Made by a program: the position numbers and the translations under genes. The notes below the pieces were generated by a model. It did no database searches. It saw only the letters and a list, made by a program, of their open reading frames with translations, and had not been told where the DNA came from. A stretch of DNA of 10,625 nucleotides from Candidatus Methanovirga basalitermitum (GTDB lineage Archaea; Methanobacteriota; Methanobacteria; Methanobacteriales; Methanobacteriaceae). The stretch spans positions 1 to 10,625 of the forward strand of contig JAISZW010000126.1 of assembly GCA_031284445.1 (NCBI GenBank). The letters are read 5' to 3'. Positions within the stretch are counted from its first letter, which is position 1. Every line of letters starts with the position of its first letter. Shown one piece after another: positions 1 to 7,128 of this stretch.

Positions 1-442
1 AAATTATTATTACAAATAAATTATTTCAATGTGTAAAGTAAAATTTCATGGGTTAACATTGAAATTAATGTCATACGACAAAATAAAAAAAATCGAAAAC
101 CTTAAGTTGACAGCATTGATAATATATTAAAAATATAAATTTGTCATGAAAATTAAATTTCCATAAATACATCTATGATAATACTTATATCTATTGTTAA
201 GACAACTTAATTTTTATTATTTTTTTCAAATATGACATTTTGATAATCTTGCATATGCTTTCTTTTTAGTGAAATTCCAATTTATTTTGTATTTATTTAT
301 ATGAATACAATAACACATAAAATTAACTTAATTAATTTGTCATTGATACTATGATTTAGAATAGTAATATAAAAATAACTAATATAATTGAAGATTATAA
401 AAATTAAAATCTAAGTATATAATTCTAAAGGAAAAGACAGAA
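1..442. other. AT-rich intergenic region upstream of purL
   Basis: No coding frame of convincing quality is visible on either strand. The stretch is very A/T-rich and holds four scattered TGTCAT/ATGACA hexamers (near 69, 144, 231 and 337), which may be chance. A 16-base string, AAAAAAAATCGAAAAC at 85-100, recurs exactly at 10360-10375. The last 80 bases hold the probable purL promoter and ribosome binding site. Confidence 0.6.
366..432 (+). promoter_or_regulatory. Probable purL promoter and Shine-Dalgarno
   Basis: TATA-like boxes occur at 366-375 (AATATAAAAA) and 394-402 (ATTATAAAA). The usual archaeal spacing of about 25 bases would put transcription starts near 395 or 425. An SD-like AAAGGA lies at 427-432, ten bases before the ATG at 443. 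The choice between the two TATA boxes cannot be made from sequence alone. Confidence 0.4.
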
Positions 443-2596
443 ATGTTAACTGATTCTGAAATGGAATATATTGTAGAGAAAATTGGAAGAGTTCCAAATC
501 CTCTTGAAGAAGGAATGTTAGATATAATGTTCTCAGAACATTGTTCATATAAGAGTAGTAGACCATTTTTAAAAATGTTTCCAACAGCTGGAGAAAATAT
601 AATAATGGGTCCTGGGGATGATGCGGGGATTGTTTCAATTACTGATGAACTTGCACTTGCAGTTGGAATTGAAAGCCATAATCATCCATCAGCTATTGAA
701 CCTTATGGTGGAGCTGGGACAGGGATAGGTGGTATTTTAAGAGACATTATTTCAATGGGTGCCATGCCGATAGCTCTTCTTAATTCACTTCATTTTGGGT
801 TATTAAAGGATCAGAAATCAAGATACCTTTTTGAACATGTTGTAAAGGGTATTTCAGATTATGGTAATCGTGTTGGAGTTCCTACAGTTGGTGGTGAATT
901 AGTTTTTGATGATTCTTATAAAACAAATCCACTTGTAAATGTTATGTGTGTTGGTCTTCTTCATAAAAATGATATTGTAAAAGGAATAGCTCCAGATCCT
1001 GGGGATGTTTTTTTACTTATGGGAAGTACTACTGGTCGTGATGGAATACATGGAGTAACTTTTGCATCAATTGAGTTAACAAAAGATTCAGAAATTGATG
1101 ATAGACCAGCTGTTCAAGTTGGAGACCCTTTTACTAAGAAGAAAGTTCTTGAAGCATCCCTTGAAATCTTAGAAAAATTAAATGTTTCTGGTGTTAAAGA
1201 TCTTGGTGGTGGTGGATTAACTTGCTGTATTAGCGAACTTGTATATAAATGTAATAATGGAGCAGAAATCGATTTAAATAAAATTCCTCTTAGGGAAAAT
1301 GAAATGACTCCTTATGAAATCATGTTATCAGAATCTCAAGAGAGAATGGTATTTGTTATTAATCCAGAGTATATTGATGAGGTAGTAGCTATTTGTAATA
1401 AATATGAAATTCCATCAGCTGTCATAGGTAAGGTAACAGAAGGGGATAAAATGATAGTTAAAGATGATAATGAAATAATAGCTAATTTACCATCTCATCT
1501 TTTGGCTGATCCACCATATATTAACCGTGAAATAAGAGAACCTAAAGATAATATAGAATATGTTGAAATTAAAAATATTGATACTGAAGAAGCTATCCTT
1601 AAATTATCCTCTGATCCAAATATAGGAAGTAAAAAATGGGTTTATAAGCAATATGATCATGAAGTTCAAATTAGAACTGTTGTAAAACCTGGAGATGATG
1701 CTGCTGTATTAAATATAGATGATGAAACATTCATTGCATTAAACTGTGATACCAATAGTAGTTATACTAAACTGTCCCCATATCATGGTGGAGCTGGTTG
1801 TGTATCTGAAGCTGTTAGAAACATTGTTTCTATGGGAGCAAAACCTTGTGTACTTGTAGATTGCTTAAACTTTGGAAATCCTGAAAATCCTGAGGTTCTT
1901 TGGAGTTTTAGTAAGTGTATTGAGGGAATGTCTGATATTGCAAATAGCTTTAAAACATCAATCATAAGTGGTAATGTAAGTTTTTATAATGAAACAGAAG
2001 ATATAAGGATTAATCCAACATCAGTTGTAGGTGCTATAGGTGTAGGTAAAATTAAAAATATTAGAACCTTGAATTTTAAAAATGAAGGAGATAAAATAAT
2101 AGCTATTGGAACAACTTATGATGAAGTTAATGGTTCGATATATCATAAAACATGTTTTGGTTTGGAGCAAGGTCACCCTCCTAAAATAAGAATTGAGAAT
2201 GAAAAAGAGATAAATGATGAGATATTAAGATTGTTAGATGAAGATATTAATAATAATATAACAGCCGTTCATGATTGTTCTGGTGGTGGAGTGGGTGTTT
2301 GTTTAACTGAGATGGCAATAGCTGGAGGTTTAGGTTGTGTGGTTGAAATAGCTAAACTTGCACATGATAAAAATATTGACTTAAATAACCTTCTTTTCTC
2401 TGAAAGTCATGGAAGATATTTAATAACTGTTAAAGGAGATTGTTTTGAAAGTATTTTAGAGGATATAAAAGTTCCTTGTAGTTGTATTGGTGAGGTCAAA
2501 GGTGATAAACTTAAAATCGTTGATGGTGACATTTCAATTGGTGTATCTAAATTAGATGAGAATTATAATAATGCTATTGGAAACTATATGGAGTAA
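443..2596 (+). CDS. purL: Phosphoribosylformylglycinamidine synthase large subunit PurL
   Basis: This is the ATP-dependent FGAM synthetase subunit of de novo purine synthesis. In the PurL/PurQ/PurS complex it converts FGAR to FGAM in the cytoplasm, using ammonia released from glutamine by PurQ. The 717-residue length fits the small-type PurL of archaea and Gram-positive bacteria. Visible signatures are SEHCSYKSSRP at residues 31-41 (active-site His33), PGDDAG at 57-62, ESHNHPSAIEPYGGAGTGIG at 77-96, and a second pseudo-repeat half with KPGDDAAVLNID, YHGGAGCVSEAVRNIVSMGA and HDCSGGGVGV. These are the duplicated AIRS-like ATP-binding halves. The ATG start has an SD at 427-432, and family PurL proteins begin at a similar place. 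purQ and purS are not adjacent, so it seems to be a single-gene unit ending against a convergent operon. No defect is seen. Confidence 0.97.
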   Translation: MLTDSEMEYIVEKIGRVPNPLEEGMLDIMFSEHCSYKSSRPFLKMFPTAGENIIMGPGDDAGIVSITDELALAVGIESHNHPSAIEPYGGAGTGIGGILRDIISMGAMPIALLNSLHFGLLKDQKSRYLFEHVVKGISDYGNRVGVPTVGGELVFDDSYKTNPLVNVMCVGLLHKNDIVKGIAPDPGDVFLLMGSTTGRDGIHGVTFASIELTKDSEIDDRPAVQVGDPFTKKKVLEASLEILEKLNVSGVKDLGGGGLTCCISELVYKCNNGAEIDLNKIPLRENEMTPYEIMLSESQERMVFVINPEYIDEVVAICNKYEIPSAVIGKVTEGDKMIVKDDNEIIANLPSHLLADPPYINREIREPKDNIEYVEIKNIDTEEAILKLSSDPNIGSKKWVYKQYDHEVQIRTVVKPGDDAAVLNIDDETFIALNCDTNSSYTKLSPYHGGAGCVSEAVRNIVSMGAKPCVLVDCLNFGNPENPEVLWSFSKCIEGMSDIANSFKTSIISGNVSFYNETEDIRINPTSVVGAIGVGKIKNIRTLNFKNEGDKIIAIGTTYDEVNGSIYHKTCFGLEQGHPPKIRIENEKEINDEILRLLDEDINNNITAVHDCSGGGVGVCLTEMAIAGGLGCVVEIAKLAHDKNIDLNNLLFSESHGRYLITVKGDCFESILEDIKVPCSCIGEVKGDKLKIVDGDISIGVSKLDENYNNAIGNYME

Positions 2597-2599
2597 ACT

Positions 2600-2617
2600 G
2601 CTATTTTGAATAATAGC
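2600..2617. terminator. Hairpin between convergent purL and parA operon
   Basis: GCTATT at 2600-2605 and AATAGC at 2612-2617 form a six-base-pair stem with a six-base loop in the 25-base gap between the two convergent stop codons. It could serve as a two-way termination signal. There is no long T-run directly after it on either strand, so this is tentative. Confidence 0.35.
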
Positions 2618-2621
2618 CACA

Positions 2622-2990
2622 TTAATTAAGATCTTCAAATAATTTCCATATTTCAGGATATTTGTTGGATATTGCTTCATCCATTATTATCGATGCTTCT
2701 TTACTGATACTAAATTCTGGTCGTGTTTTTCTTAAATATCTTAAAACTGCTGCTGATTTAGATGACCATAATGTAATTCTAGGATTTTTTTCTATAACTT
2801 TTAGAATATCTTTTATATTCTTGTTTTCATTATCCTTAATTTTTTCTTTATTTTCTCCGATTAAATTTTCTTTTAAATTATCATTGTCTTTATTTAAAAT
2901 ATCTTCTAATGAAAGATCATTTTTCAAATCTTCTTCAGAGACGGATGGTATTAAAGCATCTAATCCTTTTCCTAATCTTGCTTTTTTCAT
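2622..2990 (-). CDS. ParA partner: ParB-type N-terminal motif plus RHH-like domain
   Basis: Small 122-residue protein encoded 54 bases downstream of parA, with a clear SD (GGAGG, complement of 3000-3004) nine bases before its ATG. Residues 5-15 read RLGKGLDALIP, close to the N-terminal motif of bacterial ParB/Spo0J (LGKGLDAL) that touches ParA and stimulates its ATPase. Residues 16-60 are a charged Asn/Lys/Glu-rich linker. Residues 61-122 form the only compact part: a strand-like RITLWS (71-76), a helix (about 77-90), a turn, and a second helix (about 94-110). That order matches ribbon-helix-helix DNA-binding proteins. There is no ParB CTPase domain (no GERR motif) and no KorB-type helix-turn-helix. 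By analogy with SegB of Sulfolobus, I infer a centromere-binding partner of the neighbouring ParA. The N-terminal match is direct; the RHH fold is inference; a truncated ParB is the alternative. Confidence 0.65.
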   Translation of the reverse strand: MKKARLGKGLDALIPSVSEEDLKNDLSLEDILNKDNDNLKENLIGENKEKIKDNENKNIKDILKVIEKNPRITLWSSKSAAVLRYLRKTRPEFSISKEASIIMDEAISNKYPEIWKLFEDLN

Positions 2991-2999
2991 TCTTCAATG

Positions 3000-3004
3000 C
3001 CTCC
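3000..3004 (-). promoter_or_regulatory. Shine-Dalgarno of the ParB-like gene
   Basis: The minus strand reads GGAGG, nine bases before the ATG at 2990. It fixes the start and shows that the small gene is translated independently of parA within the same transcript. Confidence 0.75.
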
Positions 3005-3044
3005 AATTAATATTCGTATTGAATTTAGGGTTGTATTACAAAAT

Positions 3045-3827
3045 TCATCGATAATTTTGACTTTCTAACCGTAAAAACTCTTTTGCAAGTTTCATATAGG
3101 CTTTTGATCCTCTACTCTCTTTGTCAAAAATTATACATGGCAATCCATGGCTTGGTGCTTCAGCCAACTTAATATTTCTTGGTATAACACTATCAAAAAT
3201 ATGTTCTTTTCCATCAAAATAGGCTTTAAGTTCTTTATAAACTTCCCTACATAATATTGTTCTTGAATCATATAAAGTAAGAACAATTCCTTTTATTGGA
3301 GATGGACTCTTTAATCTTTCTTCCACTAATTTAATGGTGTTAATTAAATCAGCGACACCTTCTAATGCATAGTATTCGGCTTGAATAGGTATAATAACAC
3401 CATCTGCTGCGACTAATGTATTGACAGTTATTATCCCAAGTGATGGTGGGACGTCTATTATTATATAGTTAAAAAGATCTTTTACATTACTTAAAGTATC
3501 TTTTAATGTGTTATGAAAATTTTTTTTGTTATTTAATTCAACTTCTATTCCACTAAGCTCTATGTTGCTTGGTAAAATAAATAAATTTTTAATAAATGTT
3601 GGTTTTATGGTCTTTTCAATGTTAATTTCTCCAATAAGGGTGTTATATATGGTATTTTCTAATTTTAGTTTATCTATGCCAAAACTTGTTGTTGTATTTG
3701 CTTGAGGATCAAAATCTACAATCAAAACTGTTTTTCCTAGGAGAGCTAATGATGTTCCAAGGTTAACGGTAGTTGTTGTTTTCCCACACCCTCCTTTTTG
3801 GTTAATAATAGCTAATATCTCACCCAT
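3045..3827 (-). CDS. parA: ParA/Soj-family chromosome partitioning ATPase
   Basis: This 260-residue deviant-Walker ATPase belongs to the ParA/MinD superfamily, Soj branch. ATP-bound dimers bind DNA nonspecifically and are released when a centromere-bound partner stimulates hydrolysis. Visible motifs are the deviant Walker A KGGCGKTTT at residues 11-19 (signature Lys11, catalytic-loop Lys16; Cys14 replaces the common Val), Walker A' VDFDPQAN at 37-44, LPSNIELSGIEVEL at 85-98 as in Soj, and Walker B IIIDVPPSLG at 122-131. The protein starts directly at the nucleotide-binding strand with no N-terminal DNA-binding extension, as in chromosomal Soj. The start is supported by GAGATGAT (complement of 3833-3840). 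It is the first gene of an operon with the small ParB-like gene; both run towards purL. A TATA-like box and palindromes lie upstream. Confidence 0.95.
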   Translation of the reverse strand: MGEILAIINQKGGCGKTTTTVNLGTSLALLGKTVLIVDFDPQANTTTSFGIDKLKLENTIYNTLIGEINIEKTIKPTFIKNLFILPSNIELSGIEVELNNKKNFHNTLKDTLSNVKDLFNYIIIDVPPSLGIITVNTLVAADGVIIPIQAEYYALEGVADLINTIKLVEERLKSPSPIKGIVLTLYDSRTILCREVYKELKAYFDGKEHIFDSVIPRNIKLAEAPSHGLPCIIFDKESRGSKAYMKLAKEFLRLESQNYR

Positions 3828-3832
3828 TTAAT

Positions 3833-3921
3833 ATCATCTCAAAATTTGATCATGATCTACTGGTTTTAAATGATTATTATTTGATTCTAAATTATATAAT
3901 TAGAAGTTTTTAGTTATAACT
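3833..3921 (-). promoter_or_regulatory. parA promoter region with SD, TATA box and palindromes
   Basis: Reading on the minus strand towards parA: palindrome AGTTATAACT (3912-3921), TATA-like box ATTATATAAT (3891-3900), a predicted start of transcription near 3868, palindrome GATCATGATC (3848-3857) in the leader, then SD GAGATGAT (3833-3840) and ATG at 3827. A palindrome on each side of the predicted transcription start is a layout suited to self-regulation by the operon's own DNA-binding protein. The regulation is inferred. Confidence 0.45.
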
Positions 3922-4021
3922 TACAATTATTTAGTAGTTTAAATAAAAACTTTTAATTTTTTCACTTATAAGTTATGATAAATAAGTTAAAATTAATAAT
4001 TTAGAACTTATACTATATAAG
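3912..4021. repeat. Cluster of CTTATA/TATAAG palindromes upstream of parA
   Basis: Three inverted repeats stand within 110 bases: AGTTATAACT (3912-3921), ACTTATAAGT (3964-3973), and CTTATA (4007-4012) facing TATAAG (4016-4021) across three bases. Between them, AGTTATG and AAATAAGTT continue the theme. AT-rich DNA makes such palindromes easier to obtain by chance, so a centromere-like (parS/segB site) or operator role is only a hypothesis suggested by the position. Confidence 0.35.
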
Positions 4022-4274
4022 AACTAATTAAAAATGACTATTTCATTAGTACCAAATTGAGTTTTTTAATATATTAAAACTTAAAGTCTTTTTATTGAAC
4101 TCCATTCAATTAGAAAATTTTTAATTTTCTGTATTTAATAAATAAAGATGTAAATAAACTTAAAATAAAATTATAAAGAGTAAATTTTTTTATAATGAAA
4201 ATTAAATAATAATTTATAAACTTTTTAAGAAAAATAAAGTAGTATTAAAATCAAAAAAAAAAACATATAAATGA

Positions 4275-4508
4275 GATAAAAAAAATCACATTCAAAAATC
4301 TTCGTCAACACCATCAGCTGGATATTTCACACCCCAAAAAAGATGGGAAAAAGGTTTAAAACTAAAGAACTTTAATCAGTATGTTAACATTATTTCAAGG
4401 TTTAATAATGAATATATTAAACATTTAAATTATTTAATAATGGTTAATTATTTGTTTTCTCATGTTTTAAAAGTTTTTTGTGTTATTTTTGTTTTAGGTG
4501 TTTTTTGA
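4275..4508 (+). pseudogene. Unidentified gene fragment, no start codon
   Basis: A 77-codon open stretch runs to a TGA at 4506-4508 without a start codon at its head; an in-frame TGA at 4272-4274 precedes it. It begins DKKNHIQKSSSTPSAGYF and ends in a hydrophobic tail (MVNYLFSHVLKVFCVIFVLG) that could be a membrane segment. The residue mix looks protein-like rather than random AT translation, so I read it as the C-terminal remnant of a lost gene. The family is not recognised, and it may still be chance. Confidence 0.25.
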
Positions 4509-4534
4509 AGAGAAAAGATCATGATAATATCACA

Positions 4535-4556
4535 GGAGGTAAAAACTTTACACTCC
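4535..4556 (+). repeat. Hairpin containing a GGAGGT sequence
   Basis: GGAGGTAAA (4535-4543) pairs with TTTAC plus CTCC (4547-4556) with one bulged A and a three-base loop. The GGAGGT is a perfect SD core, yet no ATG, GTG or TTG stands at a proper distance after it. It is among the few G/C-containing structures in this spacer. It could be a relic of a gene start or a small structured element. Confidence 0.35.
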
Positions 4557-4781
4557 CACAATTAGGCAGGAAAAGATGAAAATTTTAGTTTTTGTCAGTT
4601 ATAACGATTGTTATCACTTAAATTTGACAGAGCCAATTATTCTTGAAAAGTTAAGAATTTAATATCTCCTAATTTAGATATATTTGTGTTAGATTTTGAA
4701 TAAGATTTGAATTCTTAAATATTGAGTTTAGAATATGATAATCAAACAAAAGTAGTAAAAAATAACTTGAAAATATAAAAT

Positions 4782-4788
4782 AAAAAAA
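4782..4788 (-). terminator. T-run after the surface-protein gene
   Basis: The minus strand has seven consecutive T residues starting 23 bases after the stop codon of the gene at 5434-4811. Oligo-T runs are the usual archaeal termination signal. There is no hairpin, which archaea do not require. Confidence 0.4.
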
Positions 4789-4810
4789 TTTTAGAAAGAA
4801 TAAATTTCTA

Positions 4811-5434
4811 TTAGATATAATATGAAGACCCGTATAAAATTTGTAATCTATTAGGATTTAAATATTCATCTCCATACCAACGAAAATCTGGTTCAGGAAC
4901 TTTTCTAAGATCAATGATCTCAATTGAAGGATGATTACTATTATGATCCTTGCCAGAAGGAATATCATAATCAGAATCCGTTTTTGAGTCTATTACTTGA
5001 CCTTCAATTAATTCATCATCATCAAGACCACAATAATTTTGTTGATAACCACGAACATATCGAAGATTTCCCCATTCACCAGTCAAAGGATTTTTATTTA
5101 AGATTTTAGCAAGATACCAATCACCCCACTTGGATGTGGCTCGACCATTTCCTACAGAATCAGTACCAATTGCCCAAATATATTTATGAACTTGTTTGCC
5201 ATTAGAGTTTGTTACATACTCATCAAATCCATCATATAAAGGATCAATTTCTATTTGACTCTGATTAGTGACATTTTCTTGGCTTTGATTACTTTCAATT
5301 TGGCTTTGATTTTCATTACTATAATCAGCAATATTCGGAGCATTGCTATAACTCAAGAACATTAGTCCGATCAGGGAGAAACTTATTACAAAGATAAGAA
5401 AAAGTTTTACACTTTTCTTAATTTTTAGCTTCAT
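4811..5434 (-). CDS. Membrane-anchored, probably N-glycosylated surface protein, function unknown
   Basis: This 207-residue protein is not recognised. Counted from the ATG at 5434: a Lys-rich N-terminus (1-10), one hydrophobic segment (about 11-28), then an Asn/Gln/Ser linker (39-60) with four N-X-S/T sequons at Asn42, Asn49, Asn54 and Asn57, built on a repeated NQSQ unit. The rest (65-207) is a polar Asp/Tyr/Trp-rich domain with a single cysteine (Cys135), presumably outside the cell. The topology fits a signal-anchored or signal-peptide-bearing cell-surface protein of a pseudomurein methanogen. The frame is open further upstream to a TTG at 5545, adding 37 residues, but those residues lie before the Lys-plus-hydrophobic signal and lack family support, so the ATG is preferred although it has no clear SD. 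It is a single gene with a T-run downstream. Confidence 0.7.
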   Translation of the reverse strand: MKLKIKKSVKLFLIFVISFSLIGLMFLSYSNAPNIADYSNENQSQIESNQSQENVTNQSQIEIDPLYDGFDEYVTNSNGKQVHKYIWAIGTDSVGNGRATSKWGDWYLAKILNKNPLTGEWGNLRYVRGYQQNYCGLDDDELIEGQVIDSKTDSDYDIPSGKDHNSNHPSIEIIDLRKVPEPDFRWYGDEYLNPNRLQILYGSSYYI

Positions 5435-5496
5435 AAAAACTTTTTTAATTATTTTTTCATGACTTTTTATTCTCAATTTTTGATAATTTGAGAGAT

Positions 5497-5506
5497 AGTA
5501 TATAAC
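5497..5506 (-). promoter_or_regulatory. TATA-like box of the surface-protein gene
   Basis: The minus strand reads TTATATACTA about 63 bases before the ATG at 5434. Standard archaeal spacing gives a transcript start near 5474 and a leader of about 40 bases. This also supports the ATG start over the upstream TTG at 5545, which lies before the box. Confidence 0.3.
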
Positions 5507-5545
5507 ATCAACATACCTTATAAAGCTATCTGTTTTGATGTTCAA

Positions 5546-6121
5546 AAGTTAAAGTAAATTTATGATTTTATATTAATTGTGTTTTTTTTGATACTGGACT
5601 TATTATTATTTTGAGATTTAATTGTAAATGAAATTTATAACATTAGCTCCTTGAACATGGTGTTTTTTCTTTCATTCCTCTAATAACTTTTTTACTCCCA
5701 TTATTCTGCATTGTTACAAAAAATTAACATCTTTTCTTTCAAAATTATAGTTATCAATAGCTGTTATAATTGCAGGTGATGGTCTACTGCTCAAACAGGT
5801 GTTCCAATATATATTTGATAATGTTTCTGCAACAATTTCTGTGTTACCAACTTTAAATAGTACATAATTAAAATCTTCATAAGCCTTTCCTCATTATCTA
5901 TAAAAATCTACTAAATATTAGTCGATCTATTGATTCTATTTTTAGATGCAAAGAGCACTAACCCATAGAAAATAGTGATTATTTAATACCATGAAGTAGA
6001 CCATTGGATATTGTTCATAAAATTTAACAATTCAAGCTATTATAGCAGAACTCGGTACCATTGTCATGTAAACATAATTTCATCGGTAAAGTTTATATGG
6101 GTTAATAAATAACATTGTAGT
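5546..6121. other. Gene-poor region with decayed fragments
   Basis: No intact gene is seen. It contains an unidentified minus-strand fragment (5714-5890) and a possible 22-codon minus-strand frame (5643-5711, of doubtful reality). It also has a 9-base inverted repeat, TAACCCATA at 5959-5967 and TATGGGTTA at 6096-6104, just upstream of the IS630-type relic. No terminal repeat of that element could be assigned with confidence. Confidence 0.45.
5714..5890 (-). pseudogene. Unidentified C-terminal gene fragment
   Basis: 58 codons are open on the minus strand, ending in TAA, preceded directly by two in-frame stops (TAA TGA) and lacking a start codon. The translation (for example YEDFNYVLFKVGNTEIVAET, then LSSRPSPAIITAIDNYNF) has the residue balance of a real protein, unlike the surrounding AT translation. 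I take it as the tail of a degraded gene; the family is not recognised. Confidence 0.35.
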
Positions 6122-6324
6122 ATGAGAGCTATAGAACTTAGTGATGATGAAGTTGAATACTAAATGAGTTTAAAAGCAAAGGTATTAAAAATGCAAGAGA
6201 GATAATGAGATTAAATGTTCTCTTACTTGTTAATAAATATATTAAGACTAAAAAGATTTTTGAAATATTGTTTATTAATCTGGATACTGTCAGAAAAATC
6301 AAGAAGTTGTATTATCAGACTGGT
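6122..6324 (+). pseudogene. IS630-family transposase, N-terminal remnant
   Basis: An ATG at 6122 opens MRAIELSDDEVEY and hits a stop at 6161. In the next frame (from 6163) the sequence continues without a gap as NEFKSKGIKNAREIM, then RLNVLLLVNKYIKTKKIFEI and LFINLDTVRKIKKLYYQTG. Together this is the N-terminal helix-turn-helix of IS630-type transposases (compare the family pattern LSDEE..L......A.EI.R..ILLL...G.....IA..L.V...TVR). One frameshift near 6160 disables it. The catalytic DDE part is absent: near 6325 the sequence switches to tnpB material. An element transposed here once and was then cut by another event. Confidence 0.7.
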
Positions 6325-6587
6325 AGTTTTGTTTCTAAATTAAAATACAAATTAGATTGGTATAAAAATACTACTTTACAGATATTAGATAAAAACAATA
6401 CAAGTAAATAATGTAATGTTTGTGGCTGTTTGAAGACTAATTTAGAAATGTTCATCCGTATAGGGTTTGTCCTAATTGTCAAACTGAGCATGATAGATAT
6501 GTTAATGCAGCTATTGATATCAATAATAGAGATTTGAAGGAGTTAGGAACTAACTTCTATACTTGGAAGGATCCGTCAAGGTCTTAG
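6325..6587 (+). pseudogene. tnpB: TnpB C-terminal remnant (IS200/IS605 type)
   Basis: In frame with the IS630 remnant the reading becomes SFVSKLKYKLDWYKN and then, after a stop at 6409-6411, CNVCGCLKTNLEM. After a frameshift near 6450 it continues HPYRVCPNCQTEHDRYVNAA, then IDINNRDLKELGT, to a TAG at 6585-6587. This is the TnpB tail: four zinc-binding cysteines (CNVC and CPNC) followed by the RuvC-III region, where the usual DRDVNAA is DRYVNAA here. TnpB is the RNA-guided nuclease of IS200/IS605 elements. The N-terminal two thirds, RuvC-I and RuvC-II are gone, and one stop plus one frameshift make it non-functional. The end lies 54 bases before the hcgB ATG. Confidence 0.85.
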
Positions 6588-6641
6588 AAAGGGAATTCTT
6601 TTACTTTAGTGAAGGGAGGTTCAAAATTAAAAGTTGATATT

Positions 6642-7127
6642 ATGGTTTTTGAAGAAATAATAAAAACAGCATATAAAGAATCCTTTAATGGCATGAGAAA
6701 AGGAGACAAAGAAGAAGAAATTTTAGCCATTCAGAAATATATAGTAGAAGCCAAACAGATTCGTGTTGCTAATAAAAAAAATATAAAGCCAAAAGTAATA
6801 AATAAATGTCTAAAAAACTTTGGAATTGGTGAAGCAAAGCACTTAAAAATAGATACAGATCCAGCTGATTTAAGTCGCACACCAGCAATAACTAAATGTT
6901 TAATGGCAGTTGATCAAAGTGCAGCTGATCTTATAGTTGCAAGAGGCAGACTTGGAATTCCTGGTTCTGGATCTATGCTTGTATTAATGGATAATAAAGG
7001 AAGAATATTGACTGCTGGATTCTCACCATCACATATCATCCATAAAAAACCATTAGAAGAAGCCGTCTACAATGAAACAAAAATGGCATTAGAAAGAATA
7101 GGGCTTAAAGAATTAAATAAATCATGA
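6642..7127 (+). CDS. hcgB: FeGP cofactor biosynthesis guanylyltransferase HcgB
   Basis: HcgB (DUF3236 family) transfers GMP from GTP to the pyridinol precursor of the iron-guanylylpyridinol (FeGP) cofactor of [Fe]-hydrogenase Hmd. From ATG 6642 it has 161 residues, the family's usual length. Recognisable family segments are MVFEEIIKTAYKES (1-14), DTDPADLSRTPAITK (71-85), ADLIVARGRLGIPGSGSM (95-112) and the C-terminal SPSHIIHKKPLEEA (128-141). Start choice: family proteins begin at this Met, but a strong SD (GGAGGT, 6615-6620) lies 21 bases before it, further than usual, with no start codon at ideal distance. A GTG at 6609 would add 11 residues and lies before that SD. First gene of a tight hcgB-hcgC-hcgD operon. 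No clear TATA box is visible between the tnpB relic and the gene. Confidence 0.85.
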   Translation: MVFEEIIKTAYKESFNGMRKGDKEEEILAIQKYIVEAKQIRVANKKNIKPKVINKCLKNFGIGEAKHLKIDTDPADLSRTPAITKCLMAVDQSAADLIVARGRLGIPGSGSMLVLMDNKGRILTAGFSPSHIIHKKPLEEAVYNETKMALERIGLKELNKS

Positions 7128-7128
7128 T

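Larger units (their letters stand above)
4022..4810. other. Gene-poor AT-rich spacer
   Basis: About 790 bases without an intact gene. It holds a decayed plus-strand frame (4275-4508), a hairpin that contains an SD-like sequence (4535-4556), a possible 28-residue reading frame (4576-4662, beginning MKILVFVSYNDC, of doubtful reality) and A/T tracts. No RNA gene or long repeat was recognised. Confidence 0.5.

Noticed and set aside
411..638. Minus-strand open frame over the purL start
   Set aside because: It is antisense to conserved purL codons, with no initiation signal and no family resemblance.
1783..1965. Minus-strand open frame inside purL
   Set aside because: Antisense shadow of conserved purL sequence.
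2662..3054. 130-codon open frame on the plus strand
   Set aside because: It is exactly antisense to the ParB-like gene and the gap before parA, has no SD, and its Phe/Ser/Leu-rich translation is typical of the complement of AT-rich coding DNA.
4924..5109. Plus-strand open frame within the surface-protein gene
   Set aside because: His/Asp-rich antisense translation of the minus-strand gene; no SD.
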